Source of the DNA: Phreatobacter sp.
Lineage (GTDB): Bacteria > Pseudomonadota > Alphaproteobacteria > Rhizobiales > Phreatobacteraceae
DNA: 64,000 nt
NCBI RefSeq assembly: GCF_016793595.1
Contig: NZ_JAEULY010000004.1
Location: 930,001-994,000, forward strand
Direction of reading: 5' to 3'
Shown here: positions 1 to 9,562 of the stretch, piece by piece
Layout: each line of letters opens with the position of its first letter
How positions within the stretch are numbered: position 1 is the first letter of the stretch
The notes under the pieces: model-generated
What the model was told of the DNA's origin: nothing
The model's database searches: none
What the model saw: the letters and a program-made list of their open reading frames with translations, nothing else
Position numbers and translations under genes: made by a program

Positions 1-289
1 CCTCGACGAGGCAGTTATCGACGCCGAGGCCGGACAGGGCGGCCATCAGGTGTTCGATGGTGGCGACACCGCCGCGATCGGGCTGCCCGAGGACCGTCGA
101 CAGATCGGCGGAGGACACGTTGCGGAAGATCGCGGGAATTTCGACATGGTCCTGGTCGGACCGCAGGAAGCAGATGCCGGTGCCCGCTTCGGCGGGATGC
201 AGCGTGACGGAAACCGAAGCGCCGGAATGGACGCCGATGCCATCAAGCTGGATGGACTCGCGAAGCGTTGTCTGCCTGGCAGTCTTCAT
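1..289 (-). CDS. lpxC: UDP-3-O-acyl-N-acetylglucosamine deacetylase LpxC (5' part only)
   Basis: LpxC removes the acetyl group from UDP-3-O-acyl-GlcNAc, the committed step of lipid A synthesis, in the cytoplasm. Only the first 96 residues are in the window; the rest lies beyond base 1. The start, MKTARQTTLRES, is typical. Visible family motifs are the early GIGVHSG segment and IEHLMAALSGLGVDN, which carries the catalytic Glu79 and the first zinc ligand His80; the other zinc ligands are off the edge. It sits downstream of ftsZ on the same strand, the usual alphaproteobacterial order, but a terminator separates the two, so it probably has its own promoter in the 290-555 gap. Confidence 0.95.
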   Translation of the reverse strand, partial: MKTARQTTLRESIQLDGIGVHSGASVSVTLHPAEAGTGICFLRSDQDHVEIPAIFRNVSSADLSTVLGQPDRGGVATIEHLMAALSGLGVDNCLVE

Positions 290-555
290 TTCCAACCGTC
301 TCTGCCATCAGCCGGACGCGTGCTGGACGCTTCGACCCGATGACCCCAACATGACCTCGTCGATCCGGCTCCGATATCCGTTACCCGGCTCGGATCTTGC
401 TGCGGCGCAACCGAATCGCCACGAAGATTCGTTCTGGATCGACGGCGCGGAACATAGACAGGCCCGTCATGAGGGCCAAGTCACGCTTTGTGTCCGACTG
501 TTACCAAAATTCGGTCGCATTTCCGCGAAGCCGTTAAGAGGATAAAAAGGGCGTG
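290..555. other. lpxC-ftsZ intergenic region
   Basis: No convincing gene is seen in this stretch; the open frames across it lack family features and good ribosome sites. It should hold the lpxC promoter, but I cannot fix -35/-10 hexamers. A dyad CGAATC (412-417) and GATTCG (426-431) contains two GANTC sites, the methylation target of CcrM, the cell-cycle methylase of alphaproteobacteria. An AT-richer patch lies at 505-560. Confidence 0.5.
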
Positions 556-593
556 TTAACAAAAACTTACCCGGGCGCACCGCACCCGGGTAA
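556..593 (-). terminator. Intrinsic terminator after ftsZ
   Basis: A perfect 9-bp inverted repeat (TTACCCGGG at 567-575, CCCGGGTAA at 585-593) with a 9-base loop is followed on the minus strand by GTTTTTGTTAA. It lies about 50 bases past the ftsZ stop codon. It should end the long dcw transcript before lpxC. Confidence 0.85.
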
Positions 594-645
594 TGTGACC
601 GCCTGCAAGATTCTGCAACAATCGGACAGAGCGCCCGCCGCGGCT

Positions 646-2307
646 TCAGTTCGCCTGACGGCGGAGGAAGGCCGGAATGTCCAGATGGTCGTCCTCGGAG
701 CGCGGCTGCTGCGCTGCGGGACGGCCGTGAATGTCGAGCCCGGCGGGCTCCCGGCGCATCTGCGGAGCGGGGGCGGGAGCACGCACCGGCGCGGGCGCGC
801 GGGCGGGCTGCACCGGCTGGACCGCGCGCGGCATGGGAGCCGGCGCCGGCTCGGCATCCGCCTTGCGGGTGAAGCCGATCGACTGAAGCTTCTCCATCAG
901 CGAGGTGCGCTTCTTCTCCACCGGATTGTCGACGGCGCGCTGCTGGACGACCGGCTCGGCGCGGATCTGGTCGCGCACGACGCGCGGCAACTCCTCGGCC
1001 GTCGGCATTCGGACGGGACGCATCGGCTTCTCGGCCGCCGGCGGAATGAAGTCGCGGGCCGGCAGCGGCTCGTCGCGCGGCGGCATCAGCGGAGCATCGA
1101 GCTCGACCGGGGCCTCGCGGAACAGAGCGGGCTTGGCGGCGACCGGCTGAAGCACGACCTCGGCCTCGGTGACGACCGGCGCGGGGGCAAGAGCCTCCAT
1201 GACCGGGGCCGGCTCGGCGGCGCGGGTCTCGATCACCGGCGCGGCGGCCGGAGCCGGCTGCGCCATCTGACCGATGCGCTGGGCGCTCTGTTTCAGGCGG
1301 GCGGTCATCTCGGCGATGGTCGGCTGGGCGGCCTGCTGAGCGGCGAGATCGATGCCGGTGGCAACGACCGAGACGCGGATCGTGCCGTCGAGAGCGCCGT
1401 CGAAGGTGGCGCCCAGGATGATATTGGCCTCCGGGTCGACTTCCTCGCGGATGCGGGTCGCCGCCTCGTCGACCTCGAAGAGGGTGAGGTCGTTGCCGCC
1501 GGTGATCGAGATGAGGAGGCCGCGCGCGCCCTTCATCGAGGTCTCGTCGAGCAGCGGATTGGCGATGGCGGCCTCGGCGGCGGTGATCGCCCGGCGCTCG
1601 CCGGTCGCCTCGCCGGTGCCCATCATGGCCTTGCCCATGTCGCGCATGACGGCGCGCACGTCAGCGAAGTCCAGATTGATCAGGCCTTCCTTGACCATCA
1701 GGTCGGTGATGCAGGCAACGCCCGAATAGAGCACCTGGTCGGCCATGGCGAAGGCGTCGGTGAAGGTGGTCTTCTCGTTCGCCACCCGGAACAGGTTCTG
1801 GTTCGGGATGACGATGAGCGTGTCGACCGACTTCTGCAGCTCGATGATGCCCGAATCCGCCGTCTTCATGCGGCGCACGCCCTCGAAGTGGAAGGGCTTG
1901 GTGACGACGCCGACGGTGAGGATGCCGAGCTCGCGGGCGACGCGGGCGATGACCGGGGCAGCGCCCGTGCCGGTGCCGCCGCCCATGCCGGCGGTGATGA
2001 AGGCCATGTGCGAGCCGGTGAGCTGGTCACGAATCTCGTCGATGACCTCCTCGGCCGCTGCGGCGCCGACTTCCGGGTGCGAACCGGCGCCGAGACCCGA
2101 GGTGACCTGCAGGCCCATCTGGATGATCCGCTCGGCCTTGGCCGAGGACAGCGCCTGCGCGTCGGTGTTGGCCACGACGAAGTCGCAGCCCTGAAGGCCG
2201 CCCTCGATCATGTTGTTGACGGCATTGCCGCCAGCGCCGCCGACGCCGAACACGGTGATCCGGGGCTTCAGTTCCCGAATGTCGGGCATCTTCAGGTTGA
2301 TGGTCAT
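646..2307 (-). CDS. ftsZ: Cell division GTPase FtsZ
   Basis: This tubulin homologue polymerises into the Z ring at midcell and recruits the divisome. Using the ATG at 2307 ([10 protein letters not shown]) gives 553 residues; a start 12 codons earlier is possible, but the chosen one matches relatives and has GAGG 8-9 bases upstream. The GTP-binding loop GGGTGTG is at residues 109-115, with the GTPase core to about residue 320. A long Pro/Ala/Arg-rich linker follows, and the conserved C-terminal peptide [10 protein letters not shown], which contacts FtsA, is at the very end. The long linker is normal for this order. It is the last gene of the dcw operon, followed by a terminator. Confidence 0.98.
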   Translation of the reverse strand: MTINLKMPDIRELKPRITVFGVGGAGGNAVNNMIEGGLQGCDFVVANTDAQALSSAKAERIIQMGLQVTSGLGAGSHPEVGAAAAEEVIDEIRDQLTGSHMAFITAGMGGGTGTGAAPVIARVARELGILTVGVVTKPFHFEGVRRMKTADSGIIELQKSVDTLIVIPNQNLFRVANEKTTFTDAFAMADQVLYSGVACITDLMVKEGLINLDFADVRAVMRDMGKAMMGTGEATGERRAITAAEAAIANPLLDETSMKGARGLLISITGGNDLTLFEVDEAATRIREEVDPEANIILGATFDGALDGTIRVSVVATGIDLAAQQAAQPTIAEMTARLKQSAQRIGQMAQPAPAAAPVIETRAAEPAPVMEALAPAPVVTEAEVVLQPVAAKPALFREAPVELDAPLMPPRDEPLPARDFIPPAAEKPMRPVRMPTAEELPRVVRDQIRAEPVVQQRAVDNPVEKKRTSLMEKLQSIGFTRKADAEPAPAPMPRAVQPVQPARAPAPVRAPAPAPQMRREPAGLDIHGRPAAQQPRSEDDHLDIPAFLRRQAN

Positions 2308-2434
2308 TGGGAGCCTCGTTCGAATCACTCGCGCGACAGCCACGTCGCTTGTCTAACTCAGGTTGCGCAACCGGTGGCACCGGCCTTGCCATTTTTTTCG
2401 TCCGGGCCGCCAAGGAGTGCGGACCGGACGCATG
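2308..2434 (-). promoter_or_regulatory. Structured ftsA-ftsZ spacer (ftsZ leader)
   Basis: This is one of the longest spacers inside an otherwise overlapping cluster. It holds three dyads: CGTCCGG (2399-2405) with CCGGACG (2424-2430) just after the ftsA stop, the odd palindrome CCGGTGGCACCGG (2371-2383), and the perfect 12-mer GGTTGCGCAACC (2361-2372). A run of seven A on the transcript strand follows the first hairpin. A GANTC site is at 2322-2326, about 15 bases before the ftsZ start. It may hold a separate ftsZ promoter or a regulator site; this is inference. Confidence 0.45.
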
Positions 2435-3760
2435 TCAGAAACTGTCCCGTATCCATCGGCCGACACGGTTGAAGTAGCCGTCCGTGCCGGTGGCGGCGAA
2501 GAAGCGCCGCTGCGGCTCGAAATGCTCCATGCCCGCGATCTGCGGATAGACGGTTAGGCCGACGGGAGCCGCGAAGGGCGGGCCCTTGGCGCTGTCGGGA
2601 AGGCCGGTGATGCCGACCGGGCGCGCGACCCGCACCTGCCGGCCGAAGACCTGGGCGGCGAGATCGGCGAGGCCCGGCAGCTGCGCGCCGCCGCCGGTCA
2701 GCACGACGCGGCGGCCGGCCTCGGCCGCGGCGCCCGCCGCAGTCAGCCGATCGCGGACCATTTCGAGAATCTCGTCGATGCGCGGGCGGATGATGCGGAT
2801 CACCTGCGCGCGGCTGACGGAGTGGGGGATGTCGCGGTCGTCCTCGGAGATGGACGGCACGGTGATGATGTCGCGCTCGTCGGACTTGGCGGCGAAACAG
2901 GCGCCGTTCAGCACCTTGATCCGCTCGGCATCCGACAGTCGGGTCGAGAGACCGCGCGCGAGGTCCATCGTGACATGATGCGAGCCGACCGCGACCGCGT
3001 CGGCATGGACGAAATGGCCGCCAGCGAAAACCGACAGCGTCGTGGTGCCCGCGCCCATGTCGAGACAGACGGTGCCCAGCTCGGCCTCGTCGTCGGTGAG
3101 TACCGACAGACCCGAAGCGAGCGGAGCGGCGACCAGAGCCTCGACGGTGAGATGGCAGCGCTCGACGCAGAGCATCAGGTTGCGCGCTGTCGCCATGTCG
3201 CAGGTGACGACATGCATGTCGACGCCGAGCGAGGAGCCGAGCATGCCGCGCGGGTCCTTGATGCCGCGGGTATCGTCGAGGCGGAACCCGATGGGCATGG
3301 AGTGCAGCACCGCCCTGCCCTGCCGGATCGAATGATCGGAGGCGGCCTGAAGCACACGGTGCAGGTCATGATCCTGCACGCGGGGCGCCTGGCAGGTGAC
3401 GCGCGCCTCGTACTGTTCCGAACCGAGCCGGCCGGCGGAGACCGTGACCACCACCCGGTCGACCTGGACCTCGGCCATGCGCTCGGCGGCGTCCACCGCC
3501 TGCCGGATGGAAGCCTCGGCCTTGGCCATGTCGGCGACGGAGCCAGCCTTCATGCCGCGGGCGCGGGTGTGGCCGATGCCGAGGATCTCCGCCTTGTGCG
3601 TGCGGTTCGGCAGGATGTCCGAACCCTCGCGCGGGCGCAGCTTGACGATCATGCAGACGATCTTGGACGTGCCGATGTCGAGCACGCACATGATGGCGGA
3701 GCGCTTCGGGGACACCGGCCGCATCCGCGGCGTCAGGCCATGACGGAAGGGGCTCGTCAT
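2435..3760 (-). CDS. ftsA: Cell division protein FtsA
   Basis: FtsA is an actin-like ATPase that anchors FtsZ filaments to the inner membrane and recruits later division proteins. The protein is 441 residues, near the family size. The phosphate-binding motif LDIGTSKIV is at residues 27-35, followed by the 1C (SHS2) insertion typical of FtsA. The C-terminus ends in an amphipathic stretch, VGRWIRDSF, fitting the membrane-targeting helix. Its start overlaps the ftsQ stop by 4 bases (ATGA), so the two are translationally coupled. Confidence 0.96.
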   Translation of the reverse strand: MTSPFRHGLTPRMRPVSPKRSAIMCVLDIGTSKIVCMIVKLRPREGSDILPNRTHKAEILGIGHTRARGMKAGSVADMAKAEASIRQAVDAAERMAEVQVDRVVVTVSAGRLGSEQYEARVTCQAPRVQDHDLHRVLQAASDHSIRQGRAVLHSMPIGFRLDDTRGIKDPRGMLGSSLGVDMHVVTCDMATARNLMLCVERCHLTVEALVAAPLASGLSVLTDDEAELGTVCLDMGAGTTTLSVFAGGHFVHADAVAVGSHHVTMDLARGLSTRLSDAERIKVLNGACFAAKSDERDIITVPSISEDDRDIPHSVSRAQVIRIIRPRIDEILEMVRDRLTAAGAAAEAGRRVVLTGGGAQLPGLADLAAQVFGRQVRVARPVGITGLPDSAKGPPFAAPVGLTVYPQIAGMEHFEPQRRFFAATGTDGYFNRVGRWIRDSF

Positions 3761-4779
3761 GTGCGCTGACCCTGTGCTGCGCGGCGGCGGGCCCGCTCGC
3801 GGTCTCGTTCACGCAGCGCCGCCTCGTGCGCCTTCATGGCATCTTCGGACAGGCGCACCGTGACGCGATCCGGCACGCGCATGTCGATGGAAGCGACATC
3901 GCGGCTCATCAGCCGGCGCTCGGCGTCGAGCCGGGCGAGATCGGTCATGGCACGGTCCATGTTCTCGTCGGGAAGACGCACGTCGATGCCGTTCTTCAGG
4001 ACGAGGTTCCAGCGCCGCTCCGCCACCAGGACGGCGGCGCGGACCGACTGGGCGACGTGGGGATGATCGCCGAGCAGACCGACGATCTCGCGGGCGCGCG
4101 CCTCCGCGCCCTTGCCGACCAGCAGCGGCAGGGTCTGGAAGCGCGAATCGAGGTGGTCGAGGATGACCGTGCCGTCGGCGGCGATGACGTGGATGCGGCC
4201 TTCGCGCTGCCACAGCGCGAATGGCTCGCGCTCGGTGATCGAGACGAGGAGCTGGTCGGGGTAGAGTTTCTGGATCGTCGCATCGGCGATCCAGGCATTG
4301 GCCTTGAGGCGCGCGCGGGCCTGATCCGGATCGAAGAACAGGACCGACGACGACGGCGTGATGCCGGCGACGTCGAGAATCTGGTCATGGCTCATCTGGC
4401 GGTTGCCGGTGAGCTTCACGCCACGCACCTGCATGCCGGCGGCATTGGCCATTGAATCGCCGACACCGATCAGGAAGCCGTTGACGGCCGGCCAGTGGCC
4501 GCCGCGCTGCACGCCGTAGAGGCCGGTCGCCGCGAACAGCGCGAGCGAGGCGAAGAGGCCGGCGCGCCGGGGTATGTGCATGTTGGCGATGCGGATCGAG
4601 ACGCGGCGCATGAACAGCGACAGCCCGCCGGGGCGGGCAAAGGGGTCGCGCTCGCCGGCCGCATGCCGCTCCCGCAGCTCGCGGGCACGAAGCCTGCCGC
4701 CGGCAGCCGCGAACGCATCCGCCCCGGCCCCGGAGAGCCTGGCGATCAGCGATCGAGAGAAGCGTCCTGCACCATCCAT
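3757..4779 (-). CDS. ftsQ: Cell division protein FtsQ
   Basis: FtsQ is a bitopic membrane protein of the divisome that links early cytoplasmic and late periplasmic components. The 340-residue protein has a cytoplasmic N-terminal region rich in Arg/Ala, one membrane segment at about residues 72-90, and a POTRA domain starting at QVRGVKLTGNRQMSHDQIL, followed by the FtsQ beta domain. The C-terminal tail is Arg-rich. The ATG at 4779 lies 34 bases inside the end of ddl; a later start would shorten only the cytoplasmic part. Confidence 0.93.
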   Translation of the reverse strand: MDGAGRFSRSLIARLSGAGADAFAAAGGRLRARELRERHAAGERDPFARPGGLSLFMRRVSIRIANMHIPRRAGLFASLALFAATGLYGVQRGGHWPAVNGFLIGVGDSMANAAGMQVRGVKLTGNRQMSHDQILDVAGITPSSSVLFFDPDQARARLKANAWIADATIQKLYPDQLLVSITEREPFALWQREGRIHVIAADGTVILDHLDSRFQTLPLLVGKGAEARAREIVGLLGDHPHVAQSVRAAVLVAERRWNLVLKNGIDVRLPDENMDRAMTDLARLDAERRLMSRDVASIDMRVPDRVTVRLSEDAMKAHEAALRERDRERARRRAAQGQRT

Positions 4780-5669
4780 TCGACCAGCTCGGCGAACGAT
4801 ATTCCTTCGTGAGCGGCCATATCGGGGACGAGCGAAGTCCCGGTCATCCCGGGCTGCGTGTTGACTTCGAGACAGACGAGCGCCCCGGTTCCCCCGGGCG
4901 TATCGTCGTATCGGAAGTCCGCACGGCTGACCCCTTTACAGCCGAGCGCCTGATGCGCTGCGAGGGACAGTCTTTGGACCTCAGAGTAAATATTTGGTTT
5001 AAGCGGCGCTGGAATCAGGTGCTGGGAGCCTCCCGGCGCATATTTCGCGTCATAGTCGTAGAAGGTCCCGGCATACGTGATCTCGACGACGCCGAGAGCG
5101 CGGTCGCCCATGACGGCGCAGGTCAGCTCCTTGCCGGCGATGAAGGGCTCGACGAGAACCGTTTCGCCGAGGCTCCAGTCGGCGGAATGGAGCTCCTGCG
5201 GCGGGTGGTCGTGCTCCTTCGTGACGATGAACACGCCGAGGGAGGAGCCGTCGGTATTCGGCTTGATCACATAGGGACGCGGCAGAAGATGCTCGCGGGC
5301 CGCCTCGCGGCGGGAGACGATCAGACCGCCGGGAACCGGCACGCCGGCGCCGGCCATGATCTTCTTGGCCATGGCCTTGTCCATGGCGAGCGCCGAGGCC
5401 ATGACGCCCGAATGCGTATAGGGGATCGCCATGACCTCGAGGATGCCGGCGAGAGTGCCGTCCTCGCCCGGCCGGCCATGCGTGACGTTCAGCGCCACGT
5501 CGGGTTTCAGTTCGGCGAGCTTCTGCGCGACGTCGCGGCCGACATCGACGCGCGAGACCCTGTAGCCGAGCGATTCCAGCGCGTCCGCGCAGGCCCGGCC
5601 CGAATTGAGCGATACTTCGCGTTCGGCGGACCAGCCGCCATAGAGGACGGCGACATGCGGTTTGGTCAT
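4746..5669 (-). CDS. ddl: D-alanine--D-alanine ligase
   Basis: Ddl joins two D-alanines using ATP, giving the dipeptide that MurF adds to the peptidoglycan precursor. The 307-residue protein is the usual size for the DdlB type. The N-terminal VAVLYGGWSAEREVSLNSG motif and ATP-grasp residues (KPNTDGSSLGV, EVNTQPGMTGTSL) are visible. It lies 15 bases after murB and overlaps the start of ftsQ, the order usual in alphaproteobacteria. Confidence 0.97.
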   Translation of the reverse strand: MTKPHVAVLYGGWSAEREVSLNSGRACADALESLGYRVSRVDVGRDVAQKLAELKPDVALNVTHGRPGEDGTLAGILEVMAIPYTHSGVMASALAMDKAMAKKIMAGAGVPVPGGLIVSRREAAREHLLPRPYVIKPNTDGSSLGVFIVTKEHDHPPQELHSADWSLGETVLVEPFIAGKELTCAVMGDRALGVVEITYAGTFYDYDAKYAPGGSQHLIPAPLKPNIYSEVQRLSLAAHQALGCKGVSRADFRYDDTPGGTGALVCLEVNTQPGMTGTSLVPDMAAHEGISFAELVEWMVQDASLDR

Positions 5670-5684
5670 CGGATGATCCTTCCG

Positions 5685-6608
5685 TCAGGCCAGCGGCACG
5701 CCGACCCGCTTGATTTCCCACTGAAGCTCGACGCCGGACATGTCCAGCACGCGCCGGCGCACCTCCTCGCCCAGCCGCTCGATGTCGGTGGAGGTCGCCT
5801 CGGGCGAGGCGATGAGGAAATTGGTGTGCAGTTCGGAGACCTGCGCGCCGCCGATCCTCAGGCCACGGCAGCCGGCCGCATCGACCAGCTTCCAGGCTGA
5901 ATGCCCCTCCGGATTCTTGAAGGTTGAGCCGCCGGTGCGGGTATTGACCGGCTGGGTGGCCGAGCGCTGCCGGGTGATCTCGTCCATGGCGGCGAGCAGT
6001 TCGCCGGGATTGCCGGGCGTGCCACGGAACAGGGCCGAGACGAAGATCGCGTCATCAGGCGCGCCGGACTTGCGATAGGCGAACTTCATGGCGGCATGAT
6101 CGTAGGTCTCGGTGTGGCCATCGCGACGGATGGCGCGGGCCTCGACGAGAATGTCCGTGACTTCGCCGCCATAGGCGCCGCCATTCATGCGCAGCGCCCC
6201 GCCGATGGCGCCGGGAATGCCGCGCAGGAAGGTGAAGCCGGCAATGCCCGCCTCCGCCGCCGCGCGTGCAACCTTGACGTCAGGCGCGCCGGCGCCCGCA
6301 CGCACAAGGTGGTCATTCAGCACTTCCGTTTCGGCGAACGGCTTTGACAGTTTGATAACCACGCCGGGGACACCGCCGTCGCGTACCAGAAGGTTCGAGC
6401 CAAGGCCGACCGGCATGACCGGCCAGTCCGGCGGGATGTGGCGAAGGAACTCGATGAGGTCGATCTCGCCCGCCGGCTCGAACAGGAGCTGCGCCGGCCC
6501 GCCGGTGCGGAACCAGGAGAAGGGCTTCATCGAGGCATTGGCCGTCACCGCGCCCTGCAGGCCGGGGACCAGCGCGCGGACGACGGGCGTGAGATCCTCG
6601 AAGGCCAT
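5685..6608 (-). CDS. murB: UDP-N-acetylenolpyruvoylglucosamine reductase MurB
   Basis: MurB reduces the enolpyruvyl group with NADPH and FAD, making UDP-N-acetylmuramate. The start at 6608 (MAFEDLTPVV) is chosen because an AGAAGAG ribosome site precedes it and the longer frame upstream is unlike the family; it gives 307 residues. FAD-binding segments SWFRTGGPAQ and GSNLLVRDGGVPG are present, as is GAIGGALRMNGGAYG. The active-site serine is expected in GGSTFKNPEG. The start is only 2 bases after the thioesterase stop. Confidence 0.96.
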   Translation of the reverse strand: MAFEDLTPVVRALVPGLQGAVTANASMKPFSWFRTGGPAQLLFEPAGEIDLIEFLRHIPPDWPVMPVGLGSNLLVRDGGVPGVVIKLSKPFAETEVLNDHLVRAGAGAPDVKVARAAAEAGIAGFTFLRGIPGAIGGALRMNGGAYGGEVTDILVEARAIRRDGHTETYDHAAMKFAYRKSGAPDDAIFVSALFRGTPGNPGELLAAMDEITRQRSATQPVNTRTGGSTFKNPEGHSAWKLVDAAGCRGLRIGGAQVSELHTNFLIASPEATSTDIERLGEEVRRRVLDMSGVELQWEIKRVGVPLA

Positions 6609-6610
6609 GC

Positions 6611-7030
6611 TCAGCTCTTCTCGCCGTCGATGCGCGCAATAGTCCCCTGCGCAATGGCGACGACGGTCTCGCCATCGCCGGAGACCGTCACGATTTCGCA
6701 GGTGCAAGCGGCGAGGCGCTTGCCGCCGGACGCGACTTTCGCGCGCGCCACCAACCGCTCACCCTTGGCCGGGCGCAGGTAATTGATCTTGAACTCGGCG
6801 GTCAGGCAATCGCCCAGCATGGAGCCGCCCGCATAGGTCAAGGCATTGTCGGCGAGGTAGGCCAGTACACCACCATGGACGAAACCATGCTGCTGGCGAT
6901 GATGGTCGGCGATGACGAGCGAAATCTCGGCGCGCCCCGGCTCGAAGACGTCGAGCTCCGCGCCGATCAGCCGGCTGAATGGCTGGCTGTCGAGGACCGA
7001 GCGCCCGAAGCCCAGCATGTCGCTCGTCAC
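6611..7030 (-). CDS. PaaI-type hotdog thioesterase inside the mur cluster
   Basis: This 139-residue protein has the single hotdog fold of PaaI-type acyl-CoA thioesterases. It shows the HGFVHGGVLAYLADNA motif (about residues 48-63), where the helix carries the active site. The natural substrate is unknown; relatives hydrolyse aryl- or acyl-CoA thioesters. A GTG start at 7030 is chosen over the ATG at 7018 because GAAGGAG lies 9 bases upstream. It sits 6 bases after murC and 2 bases before murB, so it must be co-transcribed with them. It is not a dcw gene in most bacteria, and its presence here is an oddity. Confidence 0.88.
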   Translation of the reverse strand: MTSDMLGFGRSVLDSQPFSRLIGAELDVFEPGRAEISLVIADHHRQQHGFVHGGVLAYLADNALTYAGGSMLGDCLTAEFKINYLRPAKGERLVARAKVASGGKRLAACTCEIVTVSGDGETVVAIAQGTIARIDGEKS

Positions 7031-7036
7031 GCGCCG

Positions 7037-8446
7037 TTACTCCTTCGCCAGCTTCTCAAGCTCGCCCGGCAGGGCATAGGCCCACTGGGTAATGTTGCCG
7101 GCGCCGAGGCAGATGACGTAATCGCCGGGCTTCGCCACGCCCGCGACGAGGCTTGCGAGCTGCGCCGGGCTCTCCATGGCGACCACGGACTTGTGCCCGC
7201 GCGTCTTGAGGCCCGAGACGAGGTCGTCGCGGCTCGCGCCGGGGATCGGCTGCTCGCCGGCCGCATAGACATCCGCCACGATGACGTGATCGGCGTCGTT
7301 GAAGCAGGTGCAGAACTCGTTGAACAGCGAGGCGAGGCGCGTGTAGCGATGCGGCTGCACGACGGCGATCACCTGTTTGTCGGTGGAGGCGCGCGCGGCC
7401 TTCAGAACCGCTGTTATCTCGACGGGGTGGTGGCCGTAATCGTCGAAGATCAGCGCGCCATTCCACTCGCCGGTCCTGGTGAAGCGGCGCTTGACGCCGC
7501 CGAAGCCGGCCAGCGCCTTCCTGATCTGCGGCGCGGCCATGCCGAGCTCGCGCGCGACCGCGATGGCGGAGGTGGCATTCAGCGCATTGTGCCGGCCGGG
7601 CATGGGCAGGACGAGATCCTCGATCTCCTCGGTTACCGCACCGGTGCGATCGCGGAACTGCACCTTGAAGCGGCACTGGCCGCCGGTCAGGTCGATGTCG
7701 AGGATGCGCACGTCGGCCTGCGGGTTCTCGCCATAAGTAATGACGCGGCGGTCGGCGATGGAGCCGACCATGTCCTGCACGACGGGATGGTCGATGCACA
7801 TGACGCCGAAGCCGTAGAAGGGCAGGTTCTCGATGAAGTCGCGGAACGCCTTCTTCACCGCGTCGAAATTGCCGTAATGGTCGAGGTGCTCGGGATCGAT
7901 ATTGGTGACGATGGCAACATCGGCCGGCAGTTTCAGGAATGAGCCGTCGCTTTCATCTGCCTCCACCACCATCCAGTTGCCGGCGCCGAGGCGGGCATTG
8001 GTGCCGAGCGCGTTGATGATGCCGCCATTGACGATGGTCGGGTCGAAGCCGCCGGCATCGAGAAGCGTCGAGACCATGGAGGTGGTTGTGGTCTTGCCGT
8101 GCGTGCCGGCGATGGCAACACAGGATTTCAGCCGCATCAGCTCGGCCAGCATCTCGGCGCGGCGCACGACGGGAATGCGCCTCTCGCGCGCGGCGACAAG
8201 TTCAGGATTGTCCTTCCTGATGGCGGTCGAGACCACCACGACCTCGGCCTCGCCGAGATTTTCCGAGGCATGACCGATGGAGACCGTCGCGCCGCGATCC
8301 TTCAGCCGCTTGATCGTGTAGCCCTCGGCCGCGTCCGAGCCCTGCACCTTGTAGCCGAGGTTGAGCAGAACCTCGGCGATGCCGGACATGCCGATGCCGC
8401 CGATGCCGATGAAGTGGATGGGTCCGATGTCGCGGGGCAGTTTCAT
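7037..8446 (-). CDS. murC: UDP-N-acetylmuramate--L-alanine ligase MurC
   Basis: MurC adds the first amino acid, L-alanine, to UDP-MurNAc with ATP. The 469-residue length and three-domain Mur ligase layout are standard. The N-terminal UDP-binding loop [15 protein letters not shown] and the ATP loop [11 protein letters not shown] are clear, and the DDYGHHP motif of the central/C-terminal domains is present. It overlaps murG by 4 bases, as is common in this cluster. Confidence 0.98.
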   Translation of the reverse strand: MKLPRDIGPIHFIGIGGIGMSGIAEVLLNLGYKVQGSDAAEGYTIKRLKDRGATVSIGHASENLGEAEVVVVSTAIRKDNPELVAARERRIPVVRRAEMLAELMRLKSCVAIAGTHGKTTTTSMVSTLLDAGGFDPTIVNGGIINALGTNARLGAGNWMVVEADESDGSFLKLPADVAIVTNIDPEHLDHYGNFDAVKKAFRDFIENLPFYGFGVMCIDHPVVQDMVGSIADRRVITYGENPQADVRILDIDLTGGQCRFKVQFRDRTGAVTEEIEDLVLPMPGRHNALNATSAIAVARELGMAAPQIRKALAGFGGVKRRFTRTGEWNGALIFDDYGHHPVEITAVLKAARASTDKQVIAVVQPHRYTRLASLFNEFCTCFNDADHVIVADVYAAGEQPIPGASRDDLVSGLKTRGHKSVVAMESPAQLASLVAGVAKPGDYVICLGAGNITQWAYALPGELEKLAKE

Positions 8447-9561
8447 GAGGCTTGTCCTGCCGGGGTGATTCCGGCGGTTTTGAGGACGAGGTCGGCCAAG
8501 CGGCCCGCGGCATCCGCATGGCCCTGCGCTTTTGCATTGGCAGCGGCCGCGGCGAGCGGCGCCGGATCGGCCAGAAGGCGGGAGAGCTCGCCTGCCAGCC
8601 AGCCGGGTGTGAAGTCGGACTGCCTGACCACGGTCGCGGCCATGGCCGAGGCGAGCGTCGCCGCGTTCATGAGCTGGTCCTGATCGAGCGCATGCGGCAG
8701 CGGCACGAGGATCGAGGGGCGGCCGATGACCGAAAGCTCCGCCACCGTCGAGGCGCCCGAGCGCGCGATGACGAGATGGGCGTTCGCCAGCCGCGCCGGC
8801 AGGTCGACGAAGAAGGGTGCGACCTCGGCGGCGACGCCAAGCCGAGCATAGGTCGCCTGAACGTCCTGCTGGTCTTCGGTCCGGGCCTGCTGGACCACGT
8901 GCAAACGGCTGCGCAGCGCCGGGTCCATCAGTTCCAATGCCGGCGGGACGATCTCGCTCATGACGCGCGCGCCCTGGCTGCCGCCGAAGACGCAGAGTCG
9001 GAAGGGTCCGCCCGGCTGCGGCGCGTCATAAGGCGTCGCCGCCGCCTCGATGACCATGGGACGCACGGGATTGCCGGTAAAGGCCGCCTTCTTCGCCAGC
9101 GCAGGATCGGAATCCAGCACACCGGGAAACGATGTCGCGATGGCCGTCACCCTGCCGGAGAGCTGGCGGTTGGCGCGGCCCATCACGGCGTTCTGGTCGT
9201 GGATGACGGTCGGCACGCCGAGCTGGGTGGCGGCGAACATCGGCGGCAGGGTCGGATAGCCGCCGAAGCCGACGACGGCGGCAGGCCTCAGCACGCGGAC
9301 GATCTTGCGGGCGTGCATGTACCCGCGTCCCAGCGTGAACAGGGTCTTGGCCAGCGCCAGCGGGTTCTTCGAGCCGATGGTCGCGGATTCCACGATGTGG
9401 GTCGCACGCGCCGGGAACGCCCGGCCATATTTCTCCGCCCGCTCGTCGGTGACGAGATCGACGATGCAGCCGCGCTCGATGAGCGCCACGGTCAGCGCCT
9501 CGGCGGGAAAGAGGTGGCCGCCGGTGCCGCCGGCGCAGACCAGGATCAGGGGCTGGCTCAT
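8443..9561 (-). CDS. murG: Lipid II synthase MurG
   Basis: MurG is the peripheral membrane glycosyltransferase that transfers GlcNAc from UDP-GlcNAc to lipid I, giving lipid II. The 372-residue protein starts with the first glycine-rich loop [15 protein letters not shown] and has the second, [12 protein letters not shown], plus the donor-binding stretch [13 protein letters not shown]. It begins one base after ftsW stops, so the flippase/polymerase partner and the lipid II synthase are made together. Confidence 0.98.
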   Translation of the reverse strand: MSQPLILVCAGGTGGHLFPAEALTVALIERGCIVDLVTDERAEKYGRAFPARATHIVESATIGSKNPLALAKTLFTLGRGYMHARKIVRVLRPAAVVGFGGYPTLPPMFAATQLGVPTVIHDQNAVMGRANRQLSGRVTAIATSFPGVLDSDPALAKKAAFTGNPVRPMVIEAAATPYDAPQPGGPFRLCVFGGSQGARVMSEIVPPALELMDPALRSRLHVVQQARTEDQQDVQATYARLGVAAEVAPFFVDLPARLANAHLVIARSGASTVAELSVIGRPSILVPLPHALDQDQLMNAATLASAMAATVVRQSDFTPGWLAGELSRLLADPAPLAAAAANAKAQGHADAAGRLADLVLKTAGITPAGQAS

Positions 9562-9562
9562 G

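Noticed and set aside
553-2472. A long plus-strand open frame over ftsZ
   Set aside because: It is a shadow of ftsZ caused by high GC; its protein is low-complexity Arg/Gly/Asp and has no domain.
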